Positions 26,282-34,925 of a stretch of DNA of 64,000 bases are shown one piece after another; positions within the stretch are counted from its first letter, which is position 1, and the number at the start of each line of letters is the position of its first letter. A model generated the notes under the pieces. That model did not search any database and was not told the DNA's origin. It saw only the letters and a list, made by a program, of their open reading frames with translations. Source of the DNA: Syntrophopropionicum propionicicum_A (GTDB lineage: Bacteria; Bacillota; Desulfotomaculia; Desulfotomaculales; Pelotomaculaceae); NCBI RefSeq assembly GCF_048984525.1, contig NZ_JBMGJC010000001.1, positions 1 through 64,000 on the forward strand, in the 5' to 3' direction. The translations under genes and the position numbers were made by a program.

Positions 26282-26311
26282 AAAAAAGAAAGCCGCGAGT
26301 TTAAATCGCGT
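26282..26311 (-). terminator. Terminator between regulator pair and tad genes
   Basis: On the minus strand CGCGA-TTTAAAC-TCGCG is followed by GCTTTCTTTTTTC. It lies 5 bp after the response-regulator stop, so tadE onward may need its own promoter in 26116-26280. Confidence 0.65.
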
Positions 26312-26315
26312 CTTG

Positions 26316-26969
26316 TTAAAGTTCGACCATCCTGCTTTTCACCGCGTGGATGGCGGCCTGAGTCCTGTCGTCTACACCCAGCTTTTGAAAAATGTTGGTT
26401 AAATGGTTTTTAACGGTTTTTTCGCTGATGTAGAGTTTTTTCGCGATGGACCGGTTATTGTCGCCCTTGGCAACCAGGCTGAGCACATCAAATTCACGCC
26501 TGGTCAGTCCCTGGGAGTTTGTATGGCGCTGGGAAAGGGAGGACAGGCGGTTGAATTCTGAAAACATTTTAGATGTCATGGTGGAATGGATAAAAGATTC
26601 ACCTCTCGATACTCCGATAATAGTCTGCACCAGGAGGTCCGGGCTAATGTCTTTTAAGACATAGCCTGAAACTCCTGACTTAATCAGCTCAAATAAATAA
26701 TCTTCCTGGTCGTGAATAGTCAGGGCGATAACACCTATTTCAGGCCTTTGGCTTTTGATCGACCTGGTGGCCTCAATACCGTTGGTGCCCGGCATGTTTA
26801 TGTCCATAAGGACCACATCAGGCCTGTGTTTAAGGGCAAGTTCAACGGCCTGGTCACCGTCTTCAGCCTCACCAACAACTTCGATCATTTCCTGCATATT
26901 CAATATTTTACATAGTCCTTCACGTATCAGCGCGTGATCGTCGGCAATCAAGACCTTAACCTTTTTCAA
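26316..26969 (-). CDS. LuxR-family response regulator (NarL/DegU type)
   Basis: Receiver domain with KVLIADDHALIREGL, phosphoacceptor Asp in DVVLMDINMPG and conserved Lys in YVLKDIS, followed by a LuxR helix-turn-helix (LTRREFDVLSLVAKGDNNRSIAKKLYISEKTVKNHL). TTG 26969 (217 residues) sits behind CGGGGGGAA; a TTG at 27002 has no ribosome site. It lies directly after the kinase gene and most likely controls the tad operon. Confidence 0.92.
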   Translation of the reverse strand: MKKVKVLIADDHALIREGLCKILNMQEMIEVVGEAEDGDQAVELALKHRPDVVLMDINMPGTNGIEATRSIKSQRPEIGVIALTIHDQEDYLFELIKSGVSGYVLKDISPDLLVQTIIGVSRGESFIHSTMTSKMFSEFNRLSSLSQRHTNSQGLTRREFDVLSLVAKGDNNRSIAKKLYISEKTVKNHLTNIFQKLGVDDRTQAAIHAVKSRMVEL

Positions 26970-27006
26970 ACTGCTTTTCCCCCCGTTTTTTAAAAACTTC
27001 AAAGCA

Positions 27007-28137
27007 CTAAAGCGGAACTGAAATACTTATGGAAGTGCCCTTGCCGGGAGCGGTTACAATATTGATATCGCCGTTCAATAGCTGCACCCGTTCCCTCATC
27101 CCAATCAGCCCGTAGCCCTCGCGTTCTTTATTCGCCATAACCTTGTCCAGGTTAAATCCTTTGCCGTCGTCTCTTACCTGAATGTTTACCCTGTTATTCA
27201 GCAATTCAATTTTAACCACCGAATTCTTTGCGCAGGCGTGTTTATGGATGTTGCTTACTATCTCCTGTACAATTCTAAAAAGGGCAACTTCCACAGAGCT
27301 GTCCAGGCGTGCCTGCTGGCCGAAAAAAAGAAACTCCACCTGAAGCCCGTATTGTTCTTTATAGTTGCTGAGGTACCTTTTTATAGCCGGCGCCAGTCCA
27401 AGGTCGTCAAGGACCATCGGCCTCAGATCGAAGATTATCTTGCGTACGTCCATTAAGCTGATCCTGACGATATTCTGGAGTGAGATAAGCTCGTCCCGTA
27501 CTTTTTCGGGGCTCATGTCCAAAAGTTTTAAACAGAACTCAGCTCTCATCACGATGTTTGCCATGGACTGGGCGGGCCCGTCATGGATTTCCCGGGCTAC
27601 CCGCTTGCGTTCCTCTTCCTGGGCTTTGATGATACTCAGAGCCATGTCCTGTGCTTTCTGCAGTTCATTAATTTTGACATTTAAATCCCGCAGGCCGCCG
27701 CTGAGGAAGTTTAACACCACGCCCATCTGGGAGACCAGCTTTTCGGCCCTGTTAGCCGTGTCTTGAAGCCGCCGCAGGCTTACCTCAAGGTGATTGCGCC
27801 GGTAAACTAAAAGTTTTTCCTGTTCTCTGGCCTTTACCAGGTCTAGCTGAAGCAGGTAAGCAGTATCATATGCTTCTTTTATATGTTTTTCGGTATATTT
27901 ATGAAAATCTTTACTGACTTGCATTAATCTCAGGCGTGCTTTTTTTTCATCGACAGCCAGCTTGTCCGCCTGTTTGATAACTTCGCCGACCTCATTTTTT
28001 ACACTCGCCAGTTCTTTTTTTACCCTGGCCAGCTCTTCCATCGAGTTTTCAGCGATGTCATACAACTGTATTTTGCCTCGTTCTATGGATTCGAGGGTTT
28101 CCTTGATGATCCGGTCAAGGTCGTTTACGTCTAACAC
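27007..28137 (-). CDS. DegS-type cytoplasmic sensor histidine kinase
   Basis: The 376-residue protein has no membrane segment. Residues 1-165 form long coiled coils; then a HisKA_3 domain with the phospho-accepting His in REIHDGPAQSM, and a HATPase_c domain (NIHKHA, DDGKGF, GLIGMRERV). This is the DegS plan. It sits in front of the response-regulator gene, and its receiver partners may include both that protein and the CpaE-like receiver. Confidence 0.92.
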   Translation of the reverse strand: MLDVNDLDRIIKETLESIERGKIQLYDIAENSMEELARVKKELASVKNEVGEVIKQADKLAVDEKKARLRLMQVSKDFHKYTEKHIKEAYDTAYLLQLDLVKAREQEKLLVYRRNHLEVSLRRLQDTANRAEKLVSQMGVVLNFLSGGLRDLNVKINELQKAQDMALSIIKAQEEERKRVAREIHDGPAQSMANIVMRAEFCLKLLDMSPEKVRDELISLQNIVRISLMDVRKIIFDLRPMVLDDLGLAPAIKRYLSNYKEQYGLQVEFLFFGQQARLDSSVEVALFRIVQEIVSNIHKHACAKNSVVKIELLNNRVNIQVRDDGKGFNLDKVMANKEREGYGLIGMRERVQLLNGDINIVTAPGKGTSISISVPL

Positions 28138-28274
28138 CTAATACACCTCTGCACATGCGCAATATTTCATCCCTTTTATATATCGTAATTATTTAGAAAT
28201 TTTTTAGGCTTACATAATTTGTGACACTTTAGCCAAACTATAACTGCTTTAAAAATAAAAAGGAGTGGTGACCA

Positions 28275-28463
28275 TTGCGTGTAAAAGTCGATCAGGAATT
28301 ATGTATTAGCTGTGGTGCGTGTATTGATGCTTGCCCTGAAGTCTTTGAGTGGAATGAGGACGATAAAGCTCAGAGCATAGTGGAAGAAGTGCCTGCGGAT
28401 GTGGAGGACCAGGCCGGCGAAGCGATTGAAAGCTGCCCGACCAATGCTATTACCGAGGCTTAG
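28275..28463 (+). CDS. Single-cluster 4Fe-4S ferredoxin
   Basis: The 62-residue protein has CISCGACIDACP near residue 10 and a fourth ligand in ESCPTNAI near residue 55, giving one 4Fe-4S cluster as in Bacillus/Thermotoga-type ferredoxins. It is an acidic cytosolic electron carrier. TTG start follows AAAGGAGTGG. A 44-codon gene follows 26 bp on. Confidence 0.92.
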   Translation: MRVKVDQELCISCGACIDACPEVFEWNEDDKAQSIVEEVPADVEDQAGEAIESCPTNAITEA

Positions 28464-28489
28464 AAATTTACGTTCAGGGAGGTGAAGTC

Positions 28490-28624
28490 TTGCCGGATAA
28501 GGATAAAGGTAAAATAAACATTAACACCAATCCCCCGGGCACTCTGGAAATAGAGGAGTTTGAAAACAGAATGGCTCAGTATCGCAAGGGTGTCAGTTTG
28601 AAAACCAAGAAAAAAAATAGTTAA
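28490..28624 (+). CDS. Small charged protein after ferredoxin (44 aa)
   Basis: TTG 28490 is 7 bp from GGGAGGTG. The 44-residue product is polar: PDKDKGKININTNPPGTLE, a short acidic helix, then MAQYRKGVSLKTKKK. It ends just before a terminator, which makes a two-gene ferredoxin operon likely. No family is recognised. Confidence 0.55.
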   Translation: MPDKDKGKININTNPPGTLEIEEFENRMAQYRKGVSLKTKKKNS

Positions 28625-28637
28625 AGTGGTGTCTGTT

Positions 28638-28668
28638 ACCCCTGTTAGCCTGCCAGGGGTGTTTCTTT
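28638..28668 (+). terminator. Terminator of the ferredoxin operon
   Basis: ACCCCTG and CAGGGGT form a 7-bp stem followed by GTTTCTTT. The rest of 28670-28880 shows no gene; a partial palindrome ATATACTGTTCGTATATT lies at about 28737-28755. Confidence 0.75.
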
Positions 28669-28886
28669 GGTGCGATAATTAGCAACTATTCTTAAAACCT
28701 TTTCAGCACGGGTAAATGGAAATTGACACGTTTTTAATATACTGTTCGTATATTGTAAAGAATTTAAATGGTGCTTGAATGTTCGCAATGAAGTTGTCCC
28801 TTGAGAGGCAAAATAAAGCGTTTTAGGCTAAATTTAAAGAATATGCAGGAATATCATGGATTATGACCGCAAGCCTCAAAATTTTG

Positions 28887-28914
28887 TTGACAAGATTGGA
28901 TAATATGCTAAAAT
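28887..28914 (+). promoter_or_regulatory. Promoter of speD
   Basis: TTGACA (28887-28892), a 16-bp spacer and TAAAAT (28909-28914). The speD start lies 84 bp downstream. Confidence 0.65.
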
Positions 28915-28997
28915 TTAATTTGGTTGAAAATACATGAGTTTGCAAATGTATTGGAGGTTTGCAGGGTTAAAATGTATTGACAAAGGGAGGCAGATAA

Positions 28998-29378
28998 ATG
29001 AAACATTTGGGCCGCCATGTATTGGCTGAGGTTTGTGGTTGCGACTTTAACATTCTCAACGACATTAAAAAAGTAGAAGAGATCATGGTCAACGCCGCGC
29101 TTGAGGCCGGCGCAGAAGTCAGAGAATGTGTTTTCCACAAATTCAGCCCTCAAGGGGTAAGCGGTGTGGTTGTGATCTCGGAATCGCACCTGGCTATCCA
29201 TACCTGGCCGGAACTGGGCTATGCGGCAGTAGACGTTTTCACCTGCGGTGAGAAAGTTAATCCCTGGGACGCGTGCAATTACCTTACGAATCATTTCAGC
29301 GCGAAACATATGACTGCTAAAGAGTTGAAACGTGGTATGATGCCGGAGGCTTATCTGAAGGAAGCCGTGAATATTTAG
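28998..29378 (+). CDS. speD: S-adenosylmethionine decarboxylase proenzyme (prokaryotic class 1B)
   Basis: The 126-residue proenzyme cleaves itself at Glu62-Ser63 in ISESHLAIHTWPE, making the pyruvoyl group from Ser63; His68 and Cys83 (FTCG) are the conserved processing and catalytic residues. It makes decarboxylated SAM for spermidine. No speE is adjacent. ATG follows AAAGGGAGGCAG. A strong terminator follows. Confidence 0.96.
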   Translation: MKHLGRHVLAEVCGCDFNILNDIKKVEEIMVNAALEAGAEVRECVFHKFSPQGVSGVVVISESHLAIHTWPELGYAAVDVFTCGEKVNPWDACNYLTNHFSAKHMTAKELKRGMMPEAYLKEAVNI

Positions 29379-29417
29379 GGGGGATATTTATTAGTACCAA
29401 GCGAATACTGGGTTAGC

Positions 29418-29458
29418 GAGCCTTGCAACAAGATGAGTTGCAGGGCTCTCTAATTTTA
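29418..29458 (+). terminator. Terminator of speD
   Basis: GAGCCTTGCAAC and GTTGCAGGGCTC pair over 12 bp with one G-T, around a 7-base loop, followed by TCTAATTTTA. Confidence 0.85.
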
Positions 29459-29561
29459 CAGGGTTCGTTTGCTAAATGTAAAAATTGTAGAACTGCAGGA
29501 TAAATTAAAGATTATACCGAATATTATATTTGTGTTTTGTTGTGTGGTGGAGGGGAAGTCT

Positions 29562-30338
29562 ATGCTAAGGGAAATTCTAAAACCTATAGAAAACGAACTA
29601 AATATTGTAAACAATACTGTTGAAAAGGAGATGTTTATAAGAGCAGGCCATATCGGCACATATGCTCATCTTGAATTTTCATATTTTGACAGGGTAATCA
29701 GGCCGGCCCTGGTTATCCTCTCGTCACGCATTTATGGCTGCGCCGGAGAAAAAACGTTATCCCTGGCCTGTGTTTTTCAGTTTACCCATATGGCGTCCAT
29801 AGTGCATAAAACCATACCGGAAAAAGATACTGATTATATAAGAGAGGACTCTGACCCCAGAGACGGGTCGCAGTTTCCTGTCCTGGCAGGAGACTATCTT
29901 TACGGAAAATTCTTCTCGTATCTTCATAACGCCGGTATGATTAATTTTTTGGGACCGGTAGCTGAAATCATATGCGGGATCCATGAAGGCGGTATTTTAA
30001 AAAACAAAATAAAAGGGAAAAATCCTGCTTCTGAAGCCTACTGCGAGGTTGTGCGCAAGGAAACGGCGGAGCTTTTTGCCGGGTGCGCCGCCATGGGCGC
30101 GAGACTGGCCGGAGCGTCAGAATATGACCAGGAAAGCATGAAGCTTTTTGGTATAAATATTGGCATGGCGTCCGGACTAATGGAGAGCGGAGCCGCTGCT
30201 AAATACACGGCGGCTTACCTGAAGGAAGCGGCAGCTGTTTTAAGATATGTGCCTGATTTGGCAGAGAGAGCCATATTGGAACAAATAGTTAACAGCATTT
30301 CCAGCCATAATATCTCTAGCCGCAGGATGGTTATTTAA
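29562..30338 (+). CDS. Polyprenyl-synthase-like protein lacking both Asp-rich motifs
   Basis: The 258-residue protein aligns by eye with the trans-prenyltransferases at 44721-45716 and 58447-59412: VIRPALVILSSRIYG (cf. RPALAIFGAKFY), HMASIVH, LAGDYLYGKFF, and KETAELFAGCAAMGARLAGAS. At the first metal motif, LVHDDVVD is replaced by IVHKTIPEKD, and the second, FQITDDILD, by SGLMESGAA. It is therefore probably not catalytic alone; a regulatory subunit like PDSS2/Dlp1 is one option. ATG 29562 follows GTGGAGGGG. Menaquinone genes follow. Confidence 0.8.
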   Translation: MLREILKPIENELNIVNNTVEKEMFIRAGHIGTYAHLEFSYFDRVIRPALVILSSRIYGCAGEKTLSLACVFQFTHMASIVHKTIPEKDTDYIREDSDPRDGSQFPVLAGDYLYGKFFSYLHNAGMINFLGPVAEIICGIHEGGILKNKIKGKNPASEAYCEVVRKETAELFAGCAAMGARLAGASEYDQESMKLFGINIGMASGLMESGAAAKYTAAYLKEAAAVLRYVPDLAERAILEQIVNSISSHNISSRRMVI

Positions 30339-30423
30339 GCGGTTATGCGGTATAGGGACACACTCGTATCAACGAACAACGTTCATTATAAGGTACTCTG
30401 ACAGCGGAATGGGGACACATCGT

Positions 30424-30660
30424 TTGAGACGTGAGAAATGAGATGTGAGACGTGAGAGGTGTAGGTGCGGCTTCAGCCGGTTAGTGGAATGGGGACACAC
30501 CTCTGTTTGGAGCCTGACTCTTAGGCCGAGGAATGTCCCCGATTGAAATTGCGGGTTAAACCCCGCCCTGCAACGGAATAACCAAGGTACACACGACTCC
30601 CACTCACGGATCTAACTCAAATATCCCACGTCCAACGTCTCACGACCCACGACTCAATTA
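30424..30660. repeat. MITE-like element C with GGGGACAC sub-repeats
   Basis: The left arm (GAGACGTGAGAAATGAGATG, from 30425) and the inverted right arm (30619-30660, CCCACGTCCAACGTCTCACG) flank about 150 bp containing GTAGGTGCGGCTTCAGCCGG, as in element B, plus several GGGGACAC and TGTCCCC words. It fills most of the 406-bp gap between 30338 and 30745, where no gene is seen. Confidence 0.75.
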
Positions 30661-30744
30661 ATGTCCCCGATCGGTATGGCTGGGATATGTCCCCGGTTAA
30701 CTTAGGGATATTTATTCTGACTTCTGGATTTAGGAGGTGCTGTT

Positions 30745-32193
30745 TTGTCTTTTACAGATTTACGCGCCTTCATGGCGGAGCTTGAAAACAGGGGATTGTT
30801 AAAAAGGATAAAAATAGAGGTCGATGCCGAACTGGAAATCACCGAAATCAGCGATCGGGTTGTCAAAAACGGAGGCCCGGCGCTTCTTTTTGAGAGGGTA
30901 AAAGGTTATAATATGCCGGTTGTGACTAACCTTTTCGGCACCCTGGAAAGAATGAAAATCGCGCTTGGTGTCAACGACCTTGATCAAATCGGTAAAGAAG
31001 TACTAAATATAATTCAGCCGGCTGAAATGCCTTCAACTTTGATAAATAAGCTGAAGGCCCTGCCAAAACTGGCCGCGCTGTCTTCTTTCATACCCAAAAC
31101 AGTTAAGTCCGGACCGTGTAAAGAATTAATATGCAAGGAAAAACCATCCCTGGCGGAAATACCTGTTTTAAAATGCTGGCCGGACGATGGAGGCCCTTTT
31201 ATCACTCTTCCCCTGGTGTTTACCAAAGATCCGGAAACCGGCAGGCGCAATGTCGGCATGTACCGGATGCAGGTTTACGATGGATGCACCACTGGCATGC
31301 ACTGGCATATTCACAAGGACGCGGCCGGCCACTATGACAAGAAGCAAAAGGGCGGGGAAGGCAGGATGCCCGTGGCTGTGGCCCTGGGAGCCGACCCGTG
31401 CGTTATATTTGCAGCTACGGCGCCGCTGCCCGCGGGAATTGACGAAATGCTTTTCGCCGGTTTCCTGCGCAGGGACCCGGTGGAACTCGTAAAATGTGAG
31501 ACAGTTGACATAGAGGTCCCCGCACATGCTGAAATAATTCTTGAAGGCTATGTCAGTGAAGGAGAAACCAGGCTGGAAGGCCCTTTCGGAGACCATACCG
31601 GTTACTACTCGCTGGCCGACCAATATCCGGTTTTTCACCTGACCTGCGTCACGCGCAGGAAAAACCCGGTATACCCGGCTACTATTGTGGGCAGGCCGCC
31701 AATGGAGGACGCTTTTTTAGGCAAGGCGACCGAAAGGATTTTCCTGCCTCTGATGAGGATGCAGCTGCCAGAAGTAGTAGATATGAACATGCCGCCGGAA
31801 GGTGTCTTTCATAACTGCGTAATTGTATCCATAAAAAAACGCTACCCCGGGCAGGCAAAAAAAGTTATGTCCGCGTTATGGGGGATGGGCCTGATGATGC
31901 TGGCCAAGCTGATCATAGTAGTGGACGAGGGCGTAGACGTGCAGAACGTATCTGAAGTAATGTGGCGTGTTTTCAATAACATTGACGCCAAGCGTGACGT
32001 AATGATGGTGGAAGGGCCTCTGGACGCCCTGGACCATTCATCTCCCATGCCTCACCTTGGAGCCAAGATGGGCATTGACGCCACCCGCAAGTGGCCTTCA
32101 GAGGGTCATCCGCGCGAGTGGCCCGGCGACATTATTATGAGTGAAGAGGTAGTGAAGCTGGTCGACGGAAAGTGGGACAAATATGGTATTTAG
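30745..32193 (+). CDS. UbiD-family decarboxylase, probably menaquinone synthesis
   Basis: The 482-residue protein spans a complete UbiD: FTDLRAFMAELENRGLLKRI at the start, GMYRMQVYDGCTTGMHWHIHKDAAGHY for prenyl-FMN and metal binding, and the catalytic Glu-containing LEGYVSEGETRLEGPFGDHTGYYS. It would need prenylated FMN from a UbiX, not seen here. With UbiA (overlapping by 11 bp) and MqnA it fits the late futalosine pathway. TTG start follows AGGAGGTGCTGTT. Confidence 0.92.
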   Translation: MSFTDLRAFMAELENRGLLKRIKIEVDAELEITEISDRVVKNGGPALLFERVKGYNMPVVTNLFGTLERMKIALGVNDLDQIGKEVLNIIQPAEMPSTLINKLKALPKLAALSSFIPKTVKSGPCKELICKEKPSLAEIPVLKCWPDDGGPFITLPLVFTKDPETGRRNVGMYRMQVYDGCTTGMHWHIHKDAAGHYDKKQKGGEGRMPVAVALGADPCVIFAATAPLPAGIDEMLFAGFLRRDPVELVKCETVDIEVPAHAEIILEGYVSEGETRLEGPFGDHTGYYSLADQYPVFHLTCVTRRKNPVYPATIVGRPPMEDAFLGKATERIFLPLMRMQLPEVVDMNMPPEGVFHNCVIVSIKKRYPGQAKKVMSALWGMGLMMLAKLIIVVDEGVDVQNVSEVMWRVFNNIDAKRDVMMVEGPLDALDHSSPMPHLGAKMGIDATRKWPSEGHPREWPGDIIMSEEVVKLVDGKWDKYGI

Positions 32194-33049
32194 CAGGTTT
32201 AAAATATTTCTTGAAATGATTAAGTTCGAACATACCATATTCGCCCTTCCTTTTGCTTATGTGGGGGCTCTACTGGCAGAGAAAAGGATACCTGACGCCC
32301 ATGATATAATCTGGATAACACTGGCCATGGTTGGTGCGCGTACAGCGGCGATGTCGCTGAACAGGATTATCGACCGCCATATTGACATAAAGAACCCTCG
32401 TACCGCGGGCAGGGCGCTGCCAAAAGGCCTGCTCAGCGTGATCGAAGTTTGGGTCTACGTGATAATTTCGCTGGCGCTCCTGCTTTACTCGGCCCGGCAG
32501 CTAAGCACTCTAGCCTTCCAGCTCTTTCCTCTGGCTACTTTGGTACTTTTGGTATATTCTTATACAAAGCGCTTTACCTGGACATGCCACCTTTTTCTGG
32601 GTGCTGCGCTGGGCCTGGCTCCACTGGGGAGCTGGATAGCTATCACCGGGCGTTTTGACCTGGCGCCTGTGCTTTTAGCGCTGGGTGTCCTTTTTTGGGT
32701 GGCGGGCTTTGACATAATATATGCCTGTGACGATTATGAATTTGACCGCAGGGAGAAGATATATTCCATTCCGGCACGTTTCGGGATCAACAAAGCCCTT
32801 AATATTTCCATGGTCTTTCACATGGCAGCCCCTGTGCTAATTCTCGCTGCCGGCCTGCTTTTAAATCTGGGCATATTTTATTTTGCAGGTGTGCTGGCTG
32901 CAGTTATTATTCTTTTCTACCAGCACACGCTGGTCCGGCCTGATGACCTGTCACGCGCGGGCATAGCGTTTTTTAACCTGAACGGTATCTTGAGTGTCCT
33001 TGTATTTACTTTCACACTTTTAGATGTGATTTATCCTATTTATTTTTAA
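32183..33049 (+). CDS. UbiA-family prenyltransferase
   Basis: The 288-residue membrane protein has about eight helices and both Asp motifs: NRIIDRHIDIKNPRT and CDDYEFDRREK. It adds a polyprenyl chain to an aromatic acid, here most likely the 1,4-dihydroxy-6-naphthoate of the futalosine pathway. Its ATG lies inside the last codons of ubiD, so the two are translationally coupled. Confidence 0.92.
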   Translation: MVFSRFKIFLEMIKFEHTIFALPFAYVGALLAEKRIPDAHDIIWITLAMVGARTAAMSLNRIIDRHIDIKNPRTAGRALPKGLLSVIEVWVYVIISLALLLYSARQLSTLAFQLFPLATLVLLVYSYTKRFTWTCHLFLGAALGLAPLGSWIAITGRFDLAPVLLALGVLFWVAGFDIIYACDDYEFDRREKIYSIPARFGINKALNISMVFHMAAPVLILAAGLLLNLGIFYFAGVLAAVIILFYQHTLVRPDDLSRAGIAFFNLNGILSVLVFTFTLLDVIYPIYF

Positions 33050-33050
33050 C

Positions 33051-33120
33051 TAATTAAAAACACACTGAAAAATTAAATGAATTAAACATATCACAAGATT
33101 AACAAGATTATTAAGATTTA
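33051..33120. repeat. TCACAAGATTA-family repeat, copy 2
   Basis: AAAAACACACTGA, then ATATCACAAGATTAACAAGATT and ATTAAGATTTA; shared with the longer copy at 44446-44575. It lies directly after the ubiA stop. Confidence 0.7.
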
Positions 33121-33226
33121 TTGCCCATGACGCATAAGAGAAGCTGGACATCATTAATTTAGATATGCAGCCGGGCGGGTTATCGTAGATAGTGACACTC
33201 TTTATTATTCATGGGGAGGGTTTCTA

Positions 33227-34075
33227 GTGTCCAGACTTCAACTCGGACGTGTTGATTATATCAACTACATTCCGGTTTACCATGCGCTGGAAGAAGGGCT
33301 TGTTCCACTGGAAGCCGATCTCGTAAAGGGAACGCCGGACCGTTTGAACAAGCTGTTTGTAAGCGGAAAGCTGGCTGCCACACCTATTTCATCTATTGAA
33401 TATGCCAGGCACAGCGAAAATTGCCTTGTTTTGCCGGACCTGTCCATCAGCGTTGACGGGCGGTCGGCAGATATACTCCTATTCAGCAAGATGCCTGTAA
33501 CTGAACTGGAAGGAAAAAAAATCAGCCTCACAAAATCGTCGGCAAGTTCCGCAACCCTGCTGAAAATCCTTTTTGTCCATTATTACCAGGTAGAAGTAGA
33601 ATACAGGACAGATGCCCCTGATCTGGACAAAATGATGAAAAAGGCCGACGGGGCGCTCCTGATCGGTGACAGCGCCATGGCTGCCCACCAGCGGGTTAAG
33701 GACCTGAAGCTGCCTTACTATGTAACTGACCTGGGGGAAGTGTGGAAGCAGTTTACGGGAGAAAAATTTGTTTTTGCCATCTGGGTGATACAGCGGTCTC
33801 TTGCTGAAAACAATCCGGATATGGCGGAACTTATCTGCAGGACCCTGCGGGAATCAAAAAAGATCAGTGCGGGATGCCGCAAGGATTTGATATCCAAGGC
33901 TCAGGCTAGAAGCGGCCTGCCTTTAAGAGTTATAGAGGACTGTTATGCAAATCTCAGGCTTGATTTTGACGAAAGTTACAGGCGGGCGCTGCTTGCATTT
34001 TATGATTACGCTTATAAAGGCGGGTTAATTGAAGAAAGAGTTAAACTGCGCCTCTGGGGAGAAGTTTCCGAATAA
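33227..34075 (+). CDS. mqnA: Chorismate dehydratase (futalosine pathway)
   Basis: The 282-residue periplasmic-binding-like fold has LGRVDYINYIPVYHALEEG at the start, the conserved TPDRLNKLF and AATPISSIEYAR, and SLTKSSASSATLLKILF. MqnA turns chorismate into 3-[(1-carboxyvinyl)oxy]benzoate, the first step of futalosine-type menaquinone synthesis. GTG start follows GGGGAGGGTTTCTA. mqnC, mqnD and mqnE are not in the window. Confidence 0.94.
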   Translation: MSRLQLGRVDYINYIPVYHALEEGLVPLEADLVKGTPDRLNKLFVSGKLAATPISSIEYARHSENCLVLPDLSISVDGRSADILLFSKMPVTELEGKKISLTKSSASSATLLKILFVHYYQVEVEYRTDAPDLDKMMKKADGALLIGDSAMAAHQRVKDLKLPYYVTDLGEVWKQFTGEKFVFAIWVIQRSLAENNPDMAELICRTLRESKKISAGCRKDLISKAQARSGLPLRVIEDCYANLRLDFDESYRRALLAFYDYAYKGGLIEERVKLRLWGEVSE

Positions 34076-34078
34076 GAA

Positions 34079-34096
34079 TCGCTGCCAAAGCAGCGC
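34079..34096. terminator. Weak hairpin between mqnA and ldt
   Basis: CGCTGC-CAAA-GCAGCG is a perfect 6-bp stem without a T run, lying between two convergent genes. Confidence 0.35.
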
Positions 34097-34111
34097 ATGA
34101 GGCCGGGAAAT

Positions 34112-34777
34112 TTAAAACCCCAGTAATTTGTATGCTTTATCATCGATTATATTTGGCCCCTTGAGCCCGCTGTCTTCGCGGAATTTCTTCACGGCTTTTT
34201 CGGTACCCTGGCCCCAAAAACCGTCAGGCTTCCATTTAAGGTAACCCAGCCTTCTTAATGCCCGCTGCACTTCCAGGACGGCCGGCCCTCTGTCTCCATT
34301 TTCCAAAACCGCGGGGTCAGTGCCGGGTGCGCCGAAGGGAGTTCCAATAATAATAACTGGCGTACTGGCAGTCACCATCCGGTAGATTTCTTCAGCATCG
34401 TTATTAAACATCCTGATGCAGCCATGGCTGGCAAAGCTGCCGATGCTGTGAGGGTTGTTGGTGCCGTGGATGCCGTATTGGCCGTAAGGTATATTGAGTC
34501 CCATCCAGCGGGTGCCCATAACGTCAGGCGGGTCGGTGTTCATCGATAAAATTTCCCAATTTCCTACCGGTGTGGGTGTCTCGTATTTTCCCATGGCCAC
34601 GGGGTACTTTTTGTAAGGTTCGCCTCCGTTGAAGATGGTCAGGGTGAGGTTGTCCATGTCAATGATGATGCTCATATTTTCCGGCACGATCCTGGCTGCG
34701 CTGCTTAATGGGGCTGCTGACAGGGCGAAAAACAGGGTGATCGCCAGCACGGCTGATGTTATCCTGAAAATCCTCAA
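34112..34777 (-). CDS. L,D-transpeptidase (YkuD) with peptidoglycan-binding domain
   Basis: The 221-residue protein has a signal peptide (residues 1-28, ending PLSSAA), a YkuD domain with the active site IHGTNNPHSIGSFASHGCIRM, and a C-terminal PG_binding_1 domain (GDRGPAVLEVQRALRRLGY). It makes or edits 3-3 cross-links in the wall or cortex. TTG start follows CGGGAGGAAGCAGCC. It faces mqnA. Confidence 0.93.
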   Translation of the reverse strand: MRIFRITSAVLAITLFFALSAAPLSSAARIVPENMSIIIDMDNLTLTIFNGGEPYKKYPVAMGKYETPTPVGNWEILSMNTDPPDVMGTRWMGLNIPYGQYGIHGTNNPHSIGSFASHGCIRMFNNDAEEIYRMVTASTPVIIIGTPFGAPGTDPAVLENGDRGPAVLEVQRALRRLGYLKWKPDGFWGQGTEKAVKKFREDSGLKGPNIIDDKAYKLLGF

Positions 34778-34850
34778 GGCTGCTTCCTCCCGAATAATTT
34801 ATGTCTATATTCTTTCTGGATTAGGCATATTTATGCTTTTAGATTATAGT

Positions 34851-34883
34851 AAAAGACCTGTCAATTAAATGACAGGTCTTTTT
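34851..34883. terminator. Terminator of purLQ
   Basis: AAAAGACCTGTCA and TGACAGGTCTTTT form a 13-bp perfect stem around ATTAAA. It can act in both directions and follows purQ on the minus strand. It is a near twin of the hairpin at 15574-15602. Confidence 0.85.
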
Positions 34884-34892
34884 CTCACTTCT

Positions 34893-34922
34893 TAATATCC
34901 CACGTCTCATTTCTCACGTCCC
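34893..34922. repeat. Single MITE-like arm D
   Basis: ATATCCCACGTCTCATTTCTCACG is the same arm as the right end of element A. No partner arm is seen nearby. It lies between the purLQ terminator and the purQ stop. Confidence 0.7.
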
Positions 34923-34925
34923 AAA

